Shown: positions 51,901 through 62,690 of the stretch, piece by piece
How positions within the stretch are numbered: position 1 is the stretch's first letter
How the letters are laid out: the number at the start of each line of letters is the position of its first letter
Assembly: GCA_023213395.1 (NCBI GenBank)
Contig: CM041465.1
Coordinates: 96,541,741 to 96,605,740, forward strand
Direction: 5' to 3'
DNA: 64,000 bases
From: Cycas panzhihuaensis
Lineage: Eukaryota; Cycadophyta
The notes under the pieces: model-generated
The model's database searches: none
The model's input: the letters and a program-made list of their open reading frames with translations, nothing else
Told to the model about the DNA's origin: nothing
Position numbers and translations under genes: made by a program

Positions 51901-52476
51901 TGTAGCATTCCAAAATCTAGTCAAAACTATGCCATGTAACCATTCAAATTGAAGGCCTCTGAACAAGGATTCCAACGGTTCAGACAAAAGTCAATTCCGA
52001 CATTTCAATCAAAAGTTATGGCCATTTAAAGTTAGCCTGCCAGTTTTTGGAGAAGTTCTGGCCGACTTCTATTTGAGCAGTTTTAAGAAGAATATTACCA
52101 CGGCCGACTTCTATTACTTTCGTTTGGCCGCCTATTTAAGGAGGATTTGCGGCCTCATTTCATCATCGTCGGAGGTTCTTTTGTCGCGCATTTTCGGTTC
52201 TAGGGCTGCAATTAGCTCGCCCATTTGGGGCTGCAGTTTGGAGGGTTCCTCGCCTCAAAGAGGGAAGCTCACGTCTTCTGGAAAAACAAGTACTTTGTTG
52301 AACTTTTGCTCTATTTTGGTATCATTTGACAATAAAGACTATTATTTATCTCTGTGGATTCTGTAACTCTTGTTCCTTATTCATTTTACTATTGGATAGC
52401 ATCTAGTTATTGTTTTGTGGATTATTACTTGTATTTTTGAGGCAAATTGCTATAAAAGTAGAACTAGATCGCTACA
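51901..52476 (+). repeat. G LTR 3
   Basis: 576 bp, TGTAGCATTCC ... GATCGCTACA, closest in length to LTR 1. ACAAT follows, then the M gag resumes. Confidence 0.93.
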
Positions 52477-52481
52477 ACAAT

Positions 52482-52961
52482 GGTGTCAAAAGATTTGGGC
52501 AGCCTTGCTGTTACTATTTCTACAAGGTCTTGTTCAGATATCATTCCTCCGGACTTTCGAGAAGATTATTTCTCACAGTGATGATTTTATACATAAATTC
52601 TTCCACTGCTTCGTTTTCTTTCATATGGAGTTTGTACAACTCTTCTTTGAGTGTGATTATCCTCGCTTTATTCTTTTGACCATATAGGTTTTCTAAACAT
52701 TTCGATTTCGAAGTCGGTTCGGTTTTCAACATAGACAAGTACATAATCTGAAATAGACATTTTTAGAGTGAGACTACCCAAGTTATTCCTTTCAATCTAG
52801 CTCTTCAATTTGTCATCACCAGCAGGAGGACGGGTTTCCTTTCCTTCAGCAATTTCCCAGACGTCTTTCATCCTCAGAATGGTCTCCATTTTGATTTTCC
52901 ACACATGGTAATTTGAACTGAGTCGGTTTTGGGTTCGATGAGTAATGAGAGAGGAAGACAT
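52482..52961 (-). pseudogene. M Copia gag, N-terminal part
   Basis: The ATG at 52961 gives MSSSLITHRTQNRLSSNYH and VWKIKMETILRMKDVWEIAE, then MSISDYVLVYVENRTDFEIE in damaged form, LENLYGQKNKARIITLKEEL, YKLHMKENEAVEEFMYKIIT and VRNNLLESPEE, then CPNLLTPLLQ-like sequence up to the G insertion at 52481. It continues at 45672. Confidence 0.9.
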
Positions 52962-53586
52962 GATTTTCGAATTGAAAGACCTGATTTAGGGCCATCCAGA
53001 CAACAGACGGATTCGTACAAAACCCTAGGTGTACGGCCAAAATGAAGTGTACCTCAAAATGTAGGTTTTCAAGTCGCTATGAGGATCAAGTCGATTTTCA
53101 AAGCTGCTTTTCAAATGAGAGAAATCGGCTCAGAGAAAGGAAAAAGCGATTAGGGGCGAAATTGAATTTTGAGAAAAACACGGAAAATCTCAAAATAAAC
53201 CTTCGATTTTGGATGCAAATCAATCGTATTTATAGTGTGAAGGATTTCGGACGTAAATACCGGATTTTTGAGAATCGAAGAGATTTTTGCACTGGTTTCT
53301 CCAAAAACGCGTGGACTGGTTAGGGTCTGATTTGGGCTTGAAAACGGCCTCAAAATGCTTTGCTCCAGAAGAGAGATGTGCTCGGCATGCTTCGATCTAC
53401 CTCCCTGCAAAATTTAGTCTCGATCTGACACTGTTAAAAAAATGATGTCCGTACAAGTCCGTACAGTTCCGTACAATTCCATACGATGGAGAATTTATGA
53501 CGCTGATTGATAAATCTTCCTTCAACACTTGATAGAATTGACAGACAGAAGAATTTTCCTCAAGAGGTGTCAGTTTGAGCAGCCCT
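52962..53586 (-). other. M 5' leader
   Basis: CCGTACA occurs three times in tandem units (plus strand 53449-53455, 53459-53465, 53469-53475), followed by CCATACGA. TGTACGG at 53030-53036 is the exact complement of these and lies about 70 nt before the gag start. No coding is recognised. Confidence 0.65.
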
Positions 53587-53598
53587 GCTCTGATACCA
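53587..53598 (-). promoter_or_regulatory. M primer binding site
   Basis: The minus strand has TGGTATCAGAGC, an exact initiator tRNA-Met complement, after the LTR. Confidence 0.94.
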
Positions 53599-53818
53599 TG
53601 TTGAAAAAACGCAGATCAGAAACAAACAGAGAAAGGAATGAGATGATTTTCTATTGAGATTAAATTTTCTTAAGTATACAAGAGTCATGAGTTGGTTACA
53701 ACCACTAATGTAACCTATCACTTAGATATTGCCACGTGGCATGATCTCATGAGAGCATTTAAGGGTTGGTCTAACATGACCCCCTTTTTTGTCCTAGATA
53801 AAACATTATATCTTAACA
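53599..53818 (-). repeat. M 5' LTR
   Basis: 220 bp, minus orientation TGTTAAGATATAATGTTTTA ... TTTTTTCAACA; pairs with 41845-42062. TGATA follows at 53819-53823. Confidence 0.95.
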
Positions 53819-54002
53819 TGATATAATGATCTTCAATGTTGAATATACAAGCCCTTAAGGCATTTATACTCTCTAAGAGGTGTCACTCGATTAGGGTTGT
53901 GACCCTCTGAATAAGTCGCACCTTTTGGCTTCTCACCCTTTTACTTAATTAAACCATATTAACATTAATTAAGTGGCTTAATAATTAATTGTTGCATTAA
54001 CA
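53819..54002 (-). repeat. C4 3' LTR, right part
   Basis: In minus orientation the LTR starts TGTTAATGCAACAATTAATT at 54002. It continues after M at 41839 downwards. The whole LTR would be about 350 bp. No matching 5' LTR is seen right of C4 gag. Confidence 0.78.
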
Positions 54003-54047
54003 TCTCCCCTTAATGTGAATGCGGAGAGCCTGTTAACTGCAACAATT
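53987..54047 (-). promoter_or_regulatory. C4 polypurine tract in a 16-bp stem
   Basis: The plus strand AATTGTTGCATTAACA (53987-54002) pairs with TGTTAACTGCAACAATT (54031-54047) at all 16 positions with one bulged base. The 28-nt loop contains the PPT (AAGGGGAGA on the minus strand), and the LTR terminus lies at the base of the loop. Confidence 0.82.
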
Positions 54048-54900
54048 ATGTTATCACGAAGGCTGGGACTATCTTGCAGCTTCTCTATCCTTGTCAATAC
54101 ATCCCCCGTTAGGGATAACATTGGTGAGTCCAAGTTCGGTATGCATCTTCGTGAATTGATCTTCAGTGAGAGGTTTGGTGAACATGTCCGCAAGTTGAAA
54201 TTCACTCGGACAGTAGTCGACCTGCAACTTCCTTGATTTGATCTGTTCACGAATGTAATGGCGTTGAATCTCAATGTGCTTTATACGCGTATGAAACTCT
54301 GAATTCTTTGATAGACAAATGGTATTTTGGTTATCAACAAAGATAACTGGGTGGCCATTTGAAATTCCAAGAAACTCCAAGAGACCTTGTAACCATACAG
54401 CTTCCTTCGCACCTACGTTGAGTCCTTAATATTCTACTTCTGTAGAAGAGAGCACCACTGTTTGCTGCTTTTTTGACTGCCACGAAACAAATCCATTGCC
54501 AACTCCAAACAGGTATCCAGTAGTGGATTTCTAATTGTCAGAACTCCTCTCCAATCAGCATCCGTGTAGCCATATAATTGTATCTCTTCACTGCGACAGT
54601 ATTCAAGACCAAGATTGATAGTCCCCTTCAAATACTTTAGAATCCGCTTCGCGGCAACCAAATGAGGTTCCTGAGGATTCTACATGTAGCGAGAAACCAA
54701 CCCGACAACGTATGCGATATCAGGCCTGGTATGAGCCAAATAGATCAGACTCCCTACCAACTGGTGATACTTTATGCTATCTACAGAGGGCTTGGCCATA
54801 TCCTTTTATAACTTAGTGCCTTTTACACATGGTGTTGCAATTGGTTTGCAGTTTTGCATTCCAAATTTTTATAGCAAGTTCTTCACATACTGAGATTGTA
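54048..54900 (-). pseudogene. C4 Copia RNase H
   Basis: The minus strand reads LVGSLIYLAHTRPDIAYVVG, LVSRYM, MVAAKRILKYLKGTINLGLE, YCRSEEIQLYGYTDADWRGV, then a shift and LLEFLGISNGHPVIFVDNQN, NSEFHTRIKHIEIQRHYIRE and QLADMFTKPLTEDQFTKMHT. The frames break at about 54430 and 54670 and TAG/TAA stops occur. Confidence 0.92.
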
Positions 54901-55600
54901 GTAACACAATCCTATCATCCATCTACTTGATTTGAATGCCCAAGAAGTAGTGAAGTCTCCCAAGGTCTGTCATGTCAAATAAAGCTCCCAGATTGGATTT
55001 GAATTTAGCAATAGCCTTGCCATAGTTACCGCCGATTACTAAATCATCCACATACTCCATGCAAGCTACTATTGAAGTCCCTCTTCTCTTCACATACAGA
55101 TTTGGGTCGAGCTCAAAAATCTCAAAACCTTCAGCTTTCAACTTTGCATCTATTTTTTCATACCAAGCACGAGGTGCTTGTTTCAAGCCATAGATTGACT
55201 TCTTCAAATAGCACACAAAATGCTCCTAGCCATCCTTAACGAATCTTAGAGGCTGCGACATATATATTTCCTCCTTTAGATCTCCATTAAGGAATGCAAA
55301 CTTTACGTCCATCTGATGTAACTCCCAACCATTTGCTATTGTTAATGAAATTAACAAACATACTGTTGTCATTATGGAGATTGGTGCAAATATCACCTCA
55401 TAGTCAATTCCTTCTTTCTGCTTAAATCCCTGCGTAACAAATTTGGCCTTAAACTTGTCCACCTCTCCATTAGTGCGGAACTTTGTCTTGTAGACCCACT
55501 TGCATCCCACAAGATTCTTCACCAACGATAGTGAGACTAAATCTTACGTGTCATTCTTTAGTGAGGAGTTATATTCCTCCTCCAGTGTAGCTCTCTATCT
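54901..55600 (-). pseudogene. C4 Copia reverse transcriptase
   Basis: [80 protein letters not shown], then a stop and LKKSIYGLKQAPRAWYEKID. The YVDD box is intact (complement at 55043-55054), with DMTDLGRLHYFLGIQIK after it. Confidence 0.93.
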
Positions 55601-56850
55601 TGGATCTCCTTTCGCTTCATCGAAGATCACTGGAGTCGTTGGTGTCTACCAGCAGAGTTCGACTGGCATGCTAACTTCGTACTCTTCGATCATCAGTTAA
55701 GGTTTGCATCGCCACACTGGAATCTTCTATAGTCTTCCTAACCCATAAAGTTATTGAAGGACTGGTTGCTGGAGGTACTTCAATTTGTAGTGGCTCCTCA
55801 TTATTACTCATCTCACTCGATCCTACTTCCTCAGGTATTTCAGTGACTGACTCATTGTCCTTTTCGCTTGATGAATCTAGGAATGAGAGTAGGGGGGTAA
55901 AAAGGCTCCTCTAATGATCAGTCAACATGATACGTTGATGTCTCATCAAATTTGACATCCCGACTAATCACAATGTTTTCCCCCTGTGGATCCCATAGTT
56001 TGTAGGCTTTGTTCTCCATGCAATATCCCATGAATATACACTTTAGACTTTTTTGATCCAACTTCATTCGGGTATCATCTGGGATGTGGGCGTATGCGAT
56101 ACACCCAAACGTTCTTAAATGGCTAATGACAGGTTTACGACCAATCCATTTCTCTTTGGGGGTCATGCTGCGAATTGCTTAAGTGGGTACTTGGTTCAAA
56201 ATATAAACAACAGTCGTTACAGCTTCTGCCCAAAATTTTGGTGGTAGGTTTTGAGCATGCACCATATACCTCGCCATCTCCATCATGGTACGGTTCTTTA
56301 TTTCAGCAACTCTGTTCTGTTGTGGGGTATACAAGACTAAAAATTCTTGTTTTATACTATAATTGTGACAGAACTAATTGAACGCATTATTGTCGTACTC
56401 CTTGCCATTATCACTTCTTAATGACTTTATTTTCTTATCACATTCATTTTCAACCATTGCTTTCCATTCATGGAAGTGATCAAACATAATCGACTTGTTC
56501 TTGAGAAAGTAAACCTAGGCCTTCCTAGTGTAGTCATCCACAAATACAAGGGTATAACGGGCTCTAGACATCGAAGGGTTAGGAAGAGGGCCCATTAGAT
56601 CTGAATGTACAAGCTCCAGGTTCTCCTTGGCCCTCCAGGCATTATCCCGAGCAAAAGGGTAGGAGTGGTGCTTGCCATACATACACCTTTCGGATACACC
56701 ATCTGAGCAGGTAACCGACGATAATCCTTCCACCATCTTCAACCTCTTTAACAATACAATACTCCTGTAATTAAGGTGACCGAGGCGATTATGCCACAAC
56801 TTACGCCATTTGTGCTGGCAACAAAGACGTAGGATTTCTTTTGACACTGA
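55601..56850 (-). pseudogene. C4 Copia integrase and linker
   Basis: WHNRLGHLNYRSIVLLKRLK, CMYGKHHSYPFARDNAWRAK (one zinc-ligand Cys reads SER), LVHSDLMGPLPNPSMSRARY (first Asp), TLVFVDDYTRKA, then a stop and the Glu helix region with NRTMMEMARYMVHAQNLPP. The C-terminus reads MTPKEKWIGRKPVISHLRTF, GCIAYAHIPDDTRMKLDQKS and VISRDVKFDETSTYHVD. The linker to RT at 55601-55917 is damaged. Confidence 0.92.
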
Positions 56851-57300
56851 AACTTTTCAAACACCTATAAGTTGTCCCTGACTTTCTCAGTAGCTATGAC
56901 AACAAAGTTCTATTTCAGATCCTTAATCAGGCATTTGTCATCATAGAGCTCTACCTTCATACCTTGTTTGCAGATCTCCCGAGTTGAAAGAAGGTTCAAC
57001 CACATCTTTGATGTATAATACACCCCAGTAAATTTATCTCCTGCAATGGAAACTTCGTCGATACCTTGTACCGGCAAGATGCGAGTATCACCAAGGACAG
57101 TCTGAGCATCACTCTGATTTGAAGTCATTGTATCAAAGTTCCACCTCTGGTAAGAAATATGCTTCTACGCTCTAGGGTCAAGCACCTAATAATCTCTCTA
57201 ATCGGATTCGACTAATGAGGCTTTTGCTCGGATGCAGTGAGCAGCAATGTTCTTCCCTTTGTCATCTTGGTTGACTTTGCACTTGTCACTTTGCTTGAAC
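56851..57300 (-). pseudogene. C4 Copia protease region, decayed
   Basis: VLDPRA*KHISYQRWNFDTM stands where DSGAS-HIS is expected, so the active site is lost. TRILPVQGIDEVSIAGDKFT, VYYTSKMWLNLLSTREICKQ and LYDDKCLIKDLK follow. Confidence 0.85.
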
Positions 57301-58024
57301 TAATAGTTCTTCTCACGATGACTTTCTTTCTTGTAGTAATTGCATTTTCTGTTAAACTTCTTTTTGTCTTGAGAATTTTCTCTTGACCACTGTGTGCTCT
57401 TCTCCTCCTTAGGGGCCTCCTTCCTCCGAGTTTTCATAGCTAAGGCTTGACTTGAACTCGAACCTCCAAGCATACCATGATGTTTGAGCATAGCATCCTT
57501 TGCTAGAATCAGGTTTTTAAGCCCATCAAACATCTCTACTTCCATCACTTCATCTCTACCATAAATGGTCTGGAATATGGCGAAGGCAACCGGCAATTTC
57601 AACATGATTATCGCGAATAGCAATGCATCATCGATCGAGTTTGGCTTTAGTTCCTTTAGTTTATTCTTTAAGTCGGTAATGTTGTTAAGGTAGGAGCTAA
57701 TGTTGTTCTCATCCTCCACATGCAAGTTCAGTAATTCCAACATAAGTGCCAGACATCTATTCATCTATCATATAGTTTTTTCTATATCTTTGCCAATTCG
57801 TCAAGATTGTGAATCAACGCTCTCTGGTCTGGTGCTAGTGATAGTTTTAACAGTCCCACAACCATAAATTACTTTTCTTCGAGATGAATACGCTTCTTAT
57901 GGTCTTATGGAATTGCATCCACTTTCGCCTTGGTGATTCCCCATAGTTGATTCATCATCAGAATCAGTTCCATATTGGCCTTCCACTTGCTAAAATTGTT
58001 ACTATTGAAGATAACTTTGGACAT
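57301..58024 (-). pseudogene. C4 Copia gag
   Basis: The ATG at 58024 begins MSKVIFNSNNFSKWKANMEL. After two stops, an open frame from 57764 reads LALMLELLNLHVEDENNISS, YLNNITDLKNKLKELKPNSI and LKLPVAFAIFQTIYGRDEVM. A degenerate knuckle CNYYKKESHREKNY ends it (C-x2-C and the last Cys are lost). Confidence 0.88.
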
Positions 58025-58476
58025 AATACACTCAATCTTTAAGAAACAAGCTTCAATATGGGTCAAATACCATAAAATGAACATTTGCAGGACAAAATGC
58101 ACCCCTGTGTCCTCATTTGCTTCATGAGCATGCTTCCAAAGGCACCCAATACAGATTATACCCACATTAAGTGAGCCACCGACTGTTTATGCCTCCTTAA
58201 CCATCAACAAACGACCTTAAATATCGTCGTGGACTTGGACGGATATTGAGCTGCCATTAAATGTCACAACCGACACTAACAACGACTAAAAAACATGTGC
58301 TCTAGAATAAAGGATGACTCCACACGACTAAAGTGCATGGTCTCCAAGTTAAAAACACATAAAATATTCTCGATCCGCTCTTAAAACAGACGAAAAACGC
58401 TTTAAATAACTTCACAATAGGTAGAATACCATATAACAAAGATATACAAGAGTCTTTTTATATTTTTACCTTGAGG

Positions 58477-58500
58477 GGAATATGCCAAAAGGCATATTCC
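58477..58500. other. Perfect hairpin
   Basis: GGAATATGCC, a four-A loop, GGCATATTCC: a 10-bp perfect stem. No terminator or gene is next to it. Function unknown. Confidence 0.8.
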
Positions 58501-58994
58501 CAAAAAGTGCGACTTTTCAAAAAGTTCACTTCTTATAACTTAATGCATGTATTTTAAATCTCAACAAAATTATATCAAAGATATTACTAAGTCTAAACCT
58601 TAGTATAAAACATCAAATGATACATTGAAAAGTTGCACGACGTGATTTAAGGAGTTATGGTTGCCGCTTCAATTTTTTGGCCTGCACACTCATACACGAA
58701 CAAGCATACTTCAAAAATGAGTGAAGACATTCCAAACAGTTGATAAAGTAGGTTGTACATAGTCCAACCAACAGAATTAGTGCCTAGCCAACATATATTT
58801 GCTTCCACACAGCCTTAGAGGAGTCAAAGTGCCATAAAAAGTAGTCTAGACGGCTCTAATATGCACCTAGCCACATTAATAAGTACACATCCAGCCTTGG
58901 TACAATTGTACTATGCCTAAATCAAGTACAAAAGTTTCCAAAACTGATCCGTTTCAGATCTTTAAAATACTCTAAATACTTTGTTTTTCATGTA

Positions 58995-59074
58995 AATGGT
59001 CTTTATGTAGTAGAAAATTGCCTTAAAAAAGCTTAATGGTCTTCATTTAGTAGAAATATGCCTTTAAAAGGCTT
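58995..59074. repeat. Two 40-bp direct repeats
   Basis: AATGGTCTTTATGTAGTAGA and AATGGTCTTCATTTAGTAGA start the two units, which stay alike to the CTT at the end. Confidence 0.82.
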
Positions 59075-59149
59075 AAAAATGTAAAAAAATGTATTTCTAC
59101 AAGTGTAAAAAGGTGCTATAAGCGCAAAATTATTAAGGTGCTACCAAGG

Positions 59150-60228
59150 TGTTACGCCAAGTGCTACGGCTGCTGCAGACTACTACAGGGCTACTCAGAG
59201 CTACTACAGGGTTGCTACAGTGCTACTGAGGCACTTTCTGTGAAGTCAAAAGCAGGAAAATAACAAAAACGGAAATGGTTTTGGCAGCACAAACGGTAAC
59301 CGTTTGGCACGAAATTTGAGGAGAAGGTGGGCACACGTGTCCTCTACGCATTTAAAGAGGAAAAACTCCAAAATAAACGGATTTTCCCAAGATTTATCAA
59401 ACCGTTTTGAAACCCGTTATGGAAAAACGAAAATATCTCTCTCAAATGGAAACGCTTTTAAGCAAAATTTGAGAGAGGAATCCGGGGGATCTCGGCAAGG
59501 ATTTTTGACACAAAAGAGAAGGCAGCTGCTGACCCTAGGCGACGCAGGGCAAGATTCAAGGAAAGCAACAAGAAATTGACTTTCCGAAAGGAGAACGGCT
59601 CCAAGTGTGAAAATCTACGTTGGGAGAGAACACAGCCGAAACGCAGTGGAAAAATCTGTTGCGGGGATCTAGAAGGAGCCCAGAAAATCGTAGATGCATC
59701 CCAGAAGAGAAGACAACAAAGAGCAGCAGTCTCAGAAGAGACGTTAGCCAGTTTCTTCCTCACCAAAACGGGGTTTTTGGTAACAAAAAACCAAAAAAGG
59801 GTTGCAGACTTCGAGACAGAGGTTCCAGCGAATGAGCAGCAGCTCAAGGAGCGCCCAGCTCTCATCTTCTCTCTCCCAAAACGCTGCAGCAGTCCATTAC
59901 ATGCTCGACAGAGCACAAAACAAAGGAGTTTTGTAAGAAAATTTTAATATTTTCAATTCTATGTAATAATATGTAAATTGATTCTGGATTTTGTTTCAAT
60001 TGGTTAAAGTTTTTACTTTCCCATTCAAGATTCAGATCAATATTTTTAATATCGAGCTAGTTTCTTAAAACCCTTGGGATTTTAGGGATTTTAAAGAAAA
60101 GAAAGAAAAAAAGGAAAAAATCCTCTTGCTTTCCTTTGTAGAAGTTTTATGAAAACCGGATACCAATATCATTAGCGGGTGAACCACTAACCGAGCTTTT
60201 GGAGAGAGAAAGAAAGCAGTGAAGGAAG
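59150..60228 (+). repeat. T: probable 5' LTR and leader, left end not resolved
   Basis: It begins with imperfect repeats of GCTACTACAGGG (59158-59232). GCATTTAAAGAGG at about 59346 is a TATA-like site similar to that of G. ATATCATTAGCGGG (60166-60179) might be a decayed PBS after TACCA. The short open frames 59304-59947 on both strands have no recognised similarity. There is no second LTR in the window to set limits. Confidence 0.35.
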
Positions 60229-61140
60229 ATGGGCGATCCGGGCGAGAAAATGGAAGAAAGGTTCGTGAAAATGGAGCAGAACCTCGACAGGCTAACCCAG
60301 CTTGTGGCGCAGCTAGTTGCCACCTCTTCTTCAACAACCAAAGGCGTAAAGAAGGTAGAAGAAGAACTGATAAAAGAGGAGACGAATGAAGAGTTGGTAG
60401 AAGACCAACAAGAAAATGATGAAGAAGATGACAATCCGGCAGTATTCACACATCCATTCAAGGTAGAGGCAAAACTTGAATTGCCCATCTATGATGGAAC
60501 GTTGGATGCCGAAAAATTAGATAATTGGCTGGATCAACTAGAAACTTATTTATCCATTTATGGGTATAAAAACTAGCAAAAAATAACTTTTGCTAGGTTA
60601 AAATTATCTAAACATGCATTAGTTTGGTGGAATGCATACATTAAATCCCATAATGTAAATGAAATCACTTGGCAGCTTTAAAATCCTCATAAAAAGCAAT
60701 TCTATCCTATTGGATATGAAGAGCAACAGCGAGGATTAGATGGCAATATTACCGAGGGAAAGAGGCCAAAATGTCCAAAATTATACAACAATTTCAAAAG
60801 CAAAACATTGTGTTGTGTTGGGCATCTCTTTCTTGGGTAAAGACATGATCTTTGAAATATATTGGAGGGCTGACATATTCGAAGAACTTCAATTGTTTGA
60901 AGTCAAATCGCTCGATGAAGACAGCAAGAAGGCGATTGCCATAGAAAAGAGGAATAAGAAGGTTTTCTTAGAAAGGAAAAGGTTTGCACCTCAGGAAGGT
61001 AGCAACAAACACCTTAGAAGAATGAAGTTTCCAAGTAAAGTTGGACAACAATCCATTAGAGGTTTTGGCAAGATGAAACAAGCCAATACCATCCAAATCA
61101 AAGTCACTTGCACTCATTGCAAGCGAGCGGATCACTGATA
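60229..61140 (+). pseudogene. T Ty3-type gag, with internal deletion
   Basis: The ATG at 60229 begins MGDPGEKMEERFVKMEQNLD, a coiled-coil-like N-terminus, an acidic stretch (EEDDNPAVF), and the Gag start LPIYDGTLDAEKLDNWLDQL. After a TAG at about 60576 it reads FARLKLSKHALVWWNAYIKS, then jumps to GYEEQQ (the middle of the capsid domain is deleted). A knuckle remnant CTHCKRADH ends near 61137 at a stop (HxxxxC side lost). Confidence 0.85.
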
Positions 61141-61940
61141 GAAGGCATTGGTTTCTACACCTAGAGAAAAGACCCAAGAACAAGGGGAAAGGTAAAGTTA
61201 AGACTGAAGGTAAAACTTTACTTAACTCTATAGGTGATGAAAATGTTTGTGGCATTGAAGAAGCCAATGAGAAGTTGATGCTCATGGCTAATGCGGAGCC
61301 TGGAGACAACCATCAGCAAGTTGATCTAGAGATTAGAGAGGAGCTCTTCATGGTAAGAATTCAAGTAAAGCAAAGCATGGTTGATGCCATCTTTGATGGA
61401 GGAAGTCAAAAGAATCTAATCTCAGAAGCATTGGTAAAGAAACTGGGATTAAAAATGCATGCACATCCAAAACCATATCCTCTTGGATGGTTACAAAAAG
61501 ATTCAGAGTTGCAGGTTACTCACCAATGTAAGTTTAAATTTGCAATTTCTGAAAAGTTCATTGATGAAGTTGAATGTGAAGTAGTCCTTTTGGATGTTTG
61601 TCAAGTCGTGTTTGGCAGCCTATATCTCTATGATAGAGATGGAGTTCACCACAGGAGGCTGAGAAAGATTCGACTCATCAAGGATGGGAGATCATATCTG
61701 ATCAATGCATCAAAGCCACAGAAGAAGATTTCTCTCATATCTTCCCAACAAGCAAAAAGATTAATTAATGCTTGTAGGAAGTTTGTCTTTGATGATAAAG
61801 CCAAAGGTGGAAGAAAATGAGCAAGCGAGTCCTCAATCTGAGCCTGCAGATTGACGGCCTAAGGAATAGGTGCAGTGGCGTATTCCAAGAGCCGAAAATT
61901 TGCCCCTAAAGGGCAATTGAACATGAAATCTAGGCGGTTC
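61141..61940 (+). pseudogene. T Ty3-type protease
   Basis: An open frame 61275-61820 contains MVDAIFDGGSQKNLISEALV with DGG where D-S/T-G is typical, VKKLGLKMHAHPKPYPLGWL, ECEVVLLDVCQVVFGSLYLY and DRDGVHHRR. The catalytic Asp is kept; Gly for Ser/Thr may weaken it. The order is typical for plant Ty3 elements. Confidence 0.85.
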
Positions 61941-62690
61941 TTGATTCACCTTTTAGAATCTTAGTCTTTAGAAACTCGGTTTGGAGAATGAAGAGATTAA
62001 GGCGATTCAAGAACTCTTGGAACAAGGAGTGATTAAGCCAAGTTGTTCTCCATGTGGATCACCTATTATTTTGGTGCCAAAGAAAGATGGAGGATGGAGA
62101 ATGTGCATTGACTACTGAGCATTGAACAAGATCACCATAAAGAACAGACATCCCTTACCACGGATAGATGAGTTGTTGGACCCGGTGCGATCGAAGATAT
62201 TTCAGCAAAATGGACTGAAATCGGGCTACCATCGAGTTCGAATCCGAGAGGAGGATACTTGGAAGACAGCCTTCAAATCGAAGCAAGGATTGTTCGAATA
62301 GTTGGTGATGCCGTTTGGTCTATGCAATGCACCTGCCACCTTCATGAGATTAATGAATGAGGTATTAAGACCCTTCATTGATGACTTTGTAATTGTTTAT
62401 CTAGATGATATTCTGATTTTTAGCCAAACATGGGAGGAGCACCTCCAACATGTTGAGCAAGTGCTCAAAGTTCTCCAAGAACAGCAGTTAAAACTAAATC
62501 TAAAGAAGTGCGAGTTTGGAAAGCAATCTCTCGTCTTCTTAGGTTTCGTGGTTGGAGGAGGAGAATTGAAGATTGACCCAGCAAAGATCGAACTCATTCT
62601 CAATTGGCCCACACCTAAGACAACCACGGAGGTAAGAAGTTTCATTGGTGCATGCTAGTATTTAAGAAAATTTATTTTCAGATTCTCTCA
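61941..62690 (+). pseudogene. T Ty3-type reverse transcriptase
   Basis: [35 protein letters not shown], a stop, ALNKITIKNRHPLPRIDELL, a damaged stretch, then an open frame from 62302: [20 protein letters not shown], the YLDDILIFS catalytic box (62398-62424), [20 protein letters not shown] and [14 protein letters not shown], with a TAG before YLRKFI. Two stops and one shift. Confidence 0.92.

Larger units (their letters stand above)
45673..52476 (+). mobile_element. G: tandem chromovirus-derived non-autonomous element
   Basis: Three LTRs (45673-46253, 48349-48915, 51901-52476) separate two internal regions, and only the outer ends are flanked by ACAAT (45668-45672, 52477-52481). So the array counts as one insertion event or a later tandem rearrangement, not three. 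Each internal region carries gag, protease and the C-terminal chromodomain end of integrase, but no RT, RNase H or integrase core. This fits a Ty3/gypsy chromovirus deletion derivative that depends on an autonomous relative. Confidence 0.9.
41845..53818 (-). mobile_element. M: Ty1/copia element, same family as P2, carrying G
   Basis: Minus-strand element with LTRs at 53599-53818 (5') and 41845-42062 (3') and TGATA on both sides. Without G (45673-52476) it is about 5.2 kb. Its sequence is close to P2 throughout; comparing the two shows where small indels fell. Confidence 0.95.
54003..58024 (-). mobile_element. C4: Ty1/copia element lacking a visible 5' LTR
   Basis: Minus-strand Copia with gag, protease, integrase, RT and RNase H in order, of a different lineage from the short-LTR group. 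The 3' LTR is split by M. Upstream of gag I do not find a partner LTR or PBS, so the 5' end is either lost or decayed. Confidence 0.8.
58025..59149. other. Unassigned AT-rich spacer
   Basis: No gene recognised. It holds a perfect hairpin (58477-58500) and two 40-bp direct repeats (58995-59034, 59035-59074). It may be decayed element sequence upstream of C4 or flanking DNA of T. Confidence 0.45.

Noticed and set aside
45673-52476. Three independent G insertions
   Set aside because: Only the outermost LTR ends have a target duplication (ACAAT); the middle LTR is joined directly to internal sequence on both sides.
58477-58500. The hairpin as a transcription terminator
   Set aside because: No gene ends there, and plant nuclear genes do not use such terminators.
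59304-59947. Overlapping open frames on both strands as a host gene
   Set aside because: No recognisable protein motifs, frames overlap on opposite strands, and the place fits LTR/leader sequence of T.
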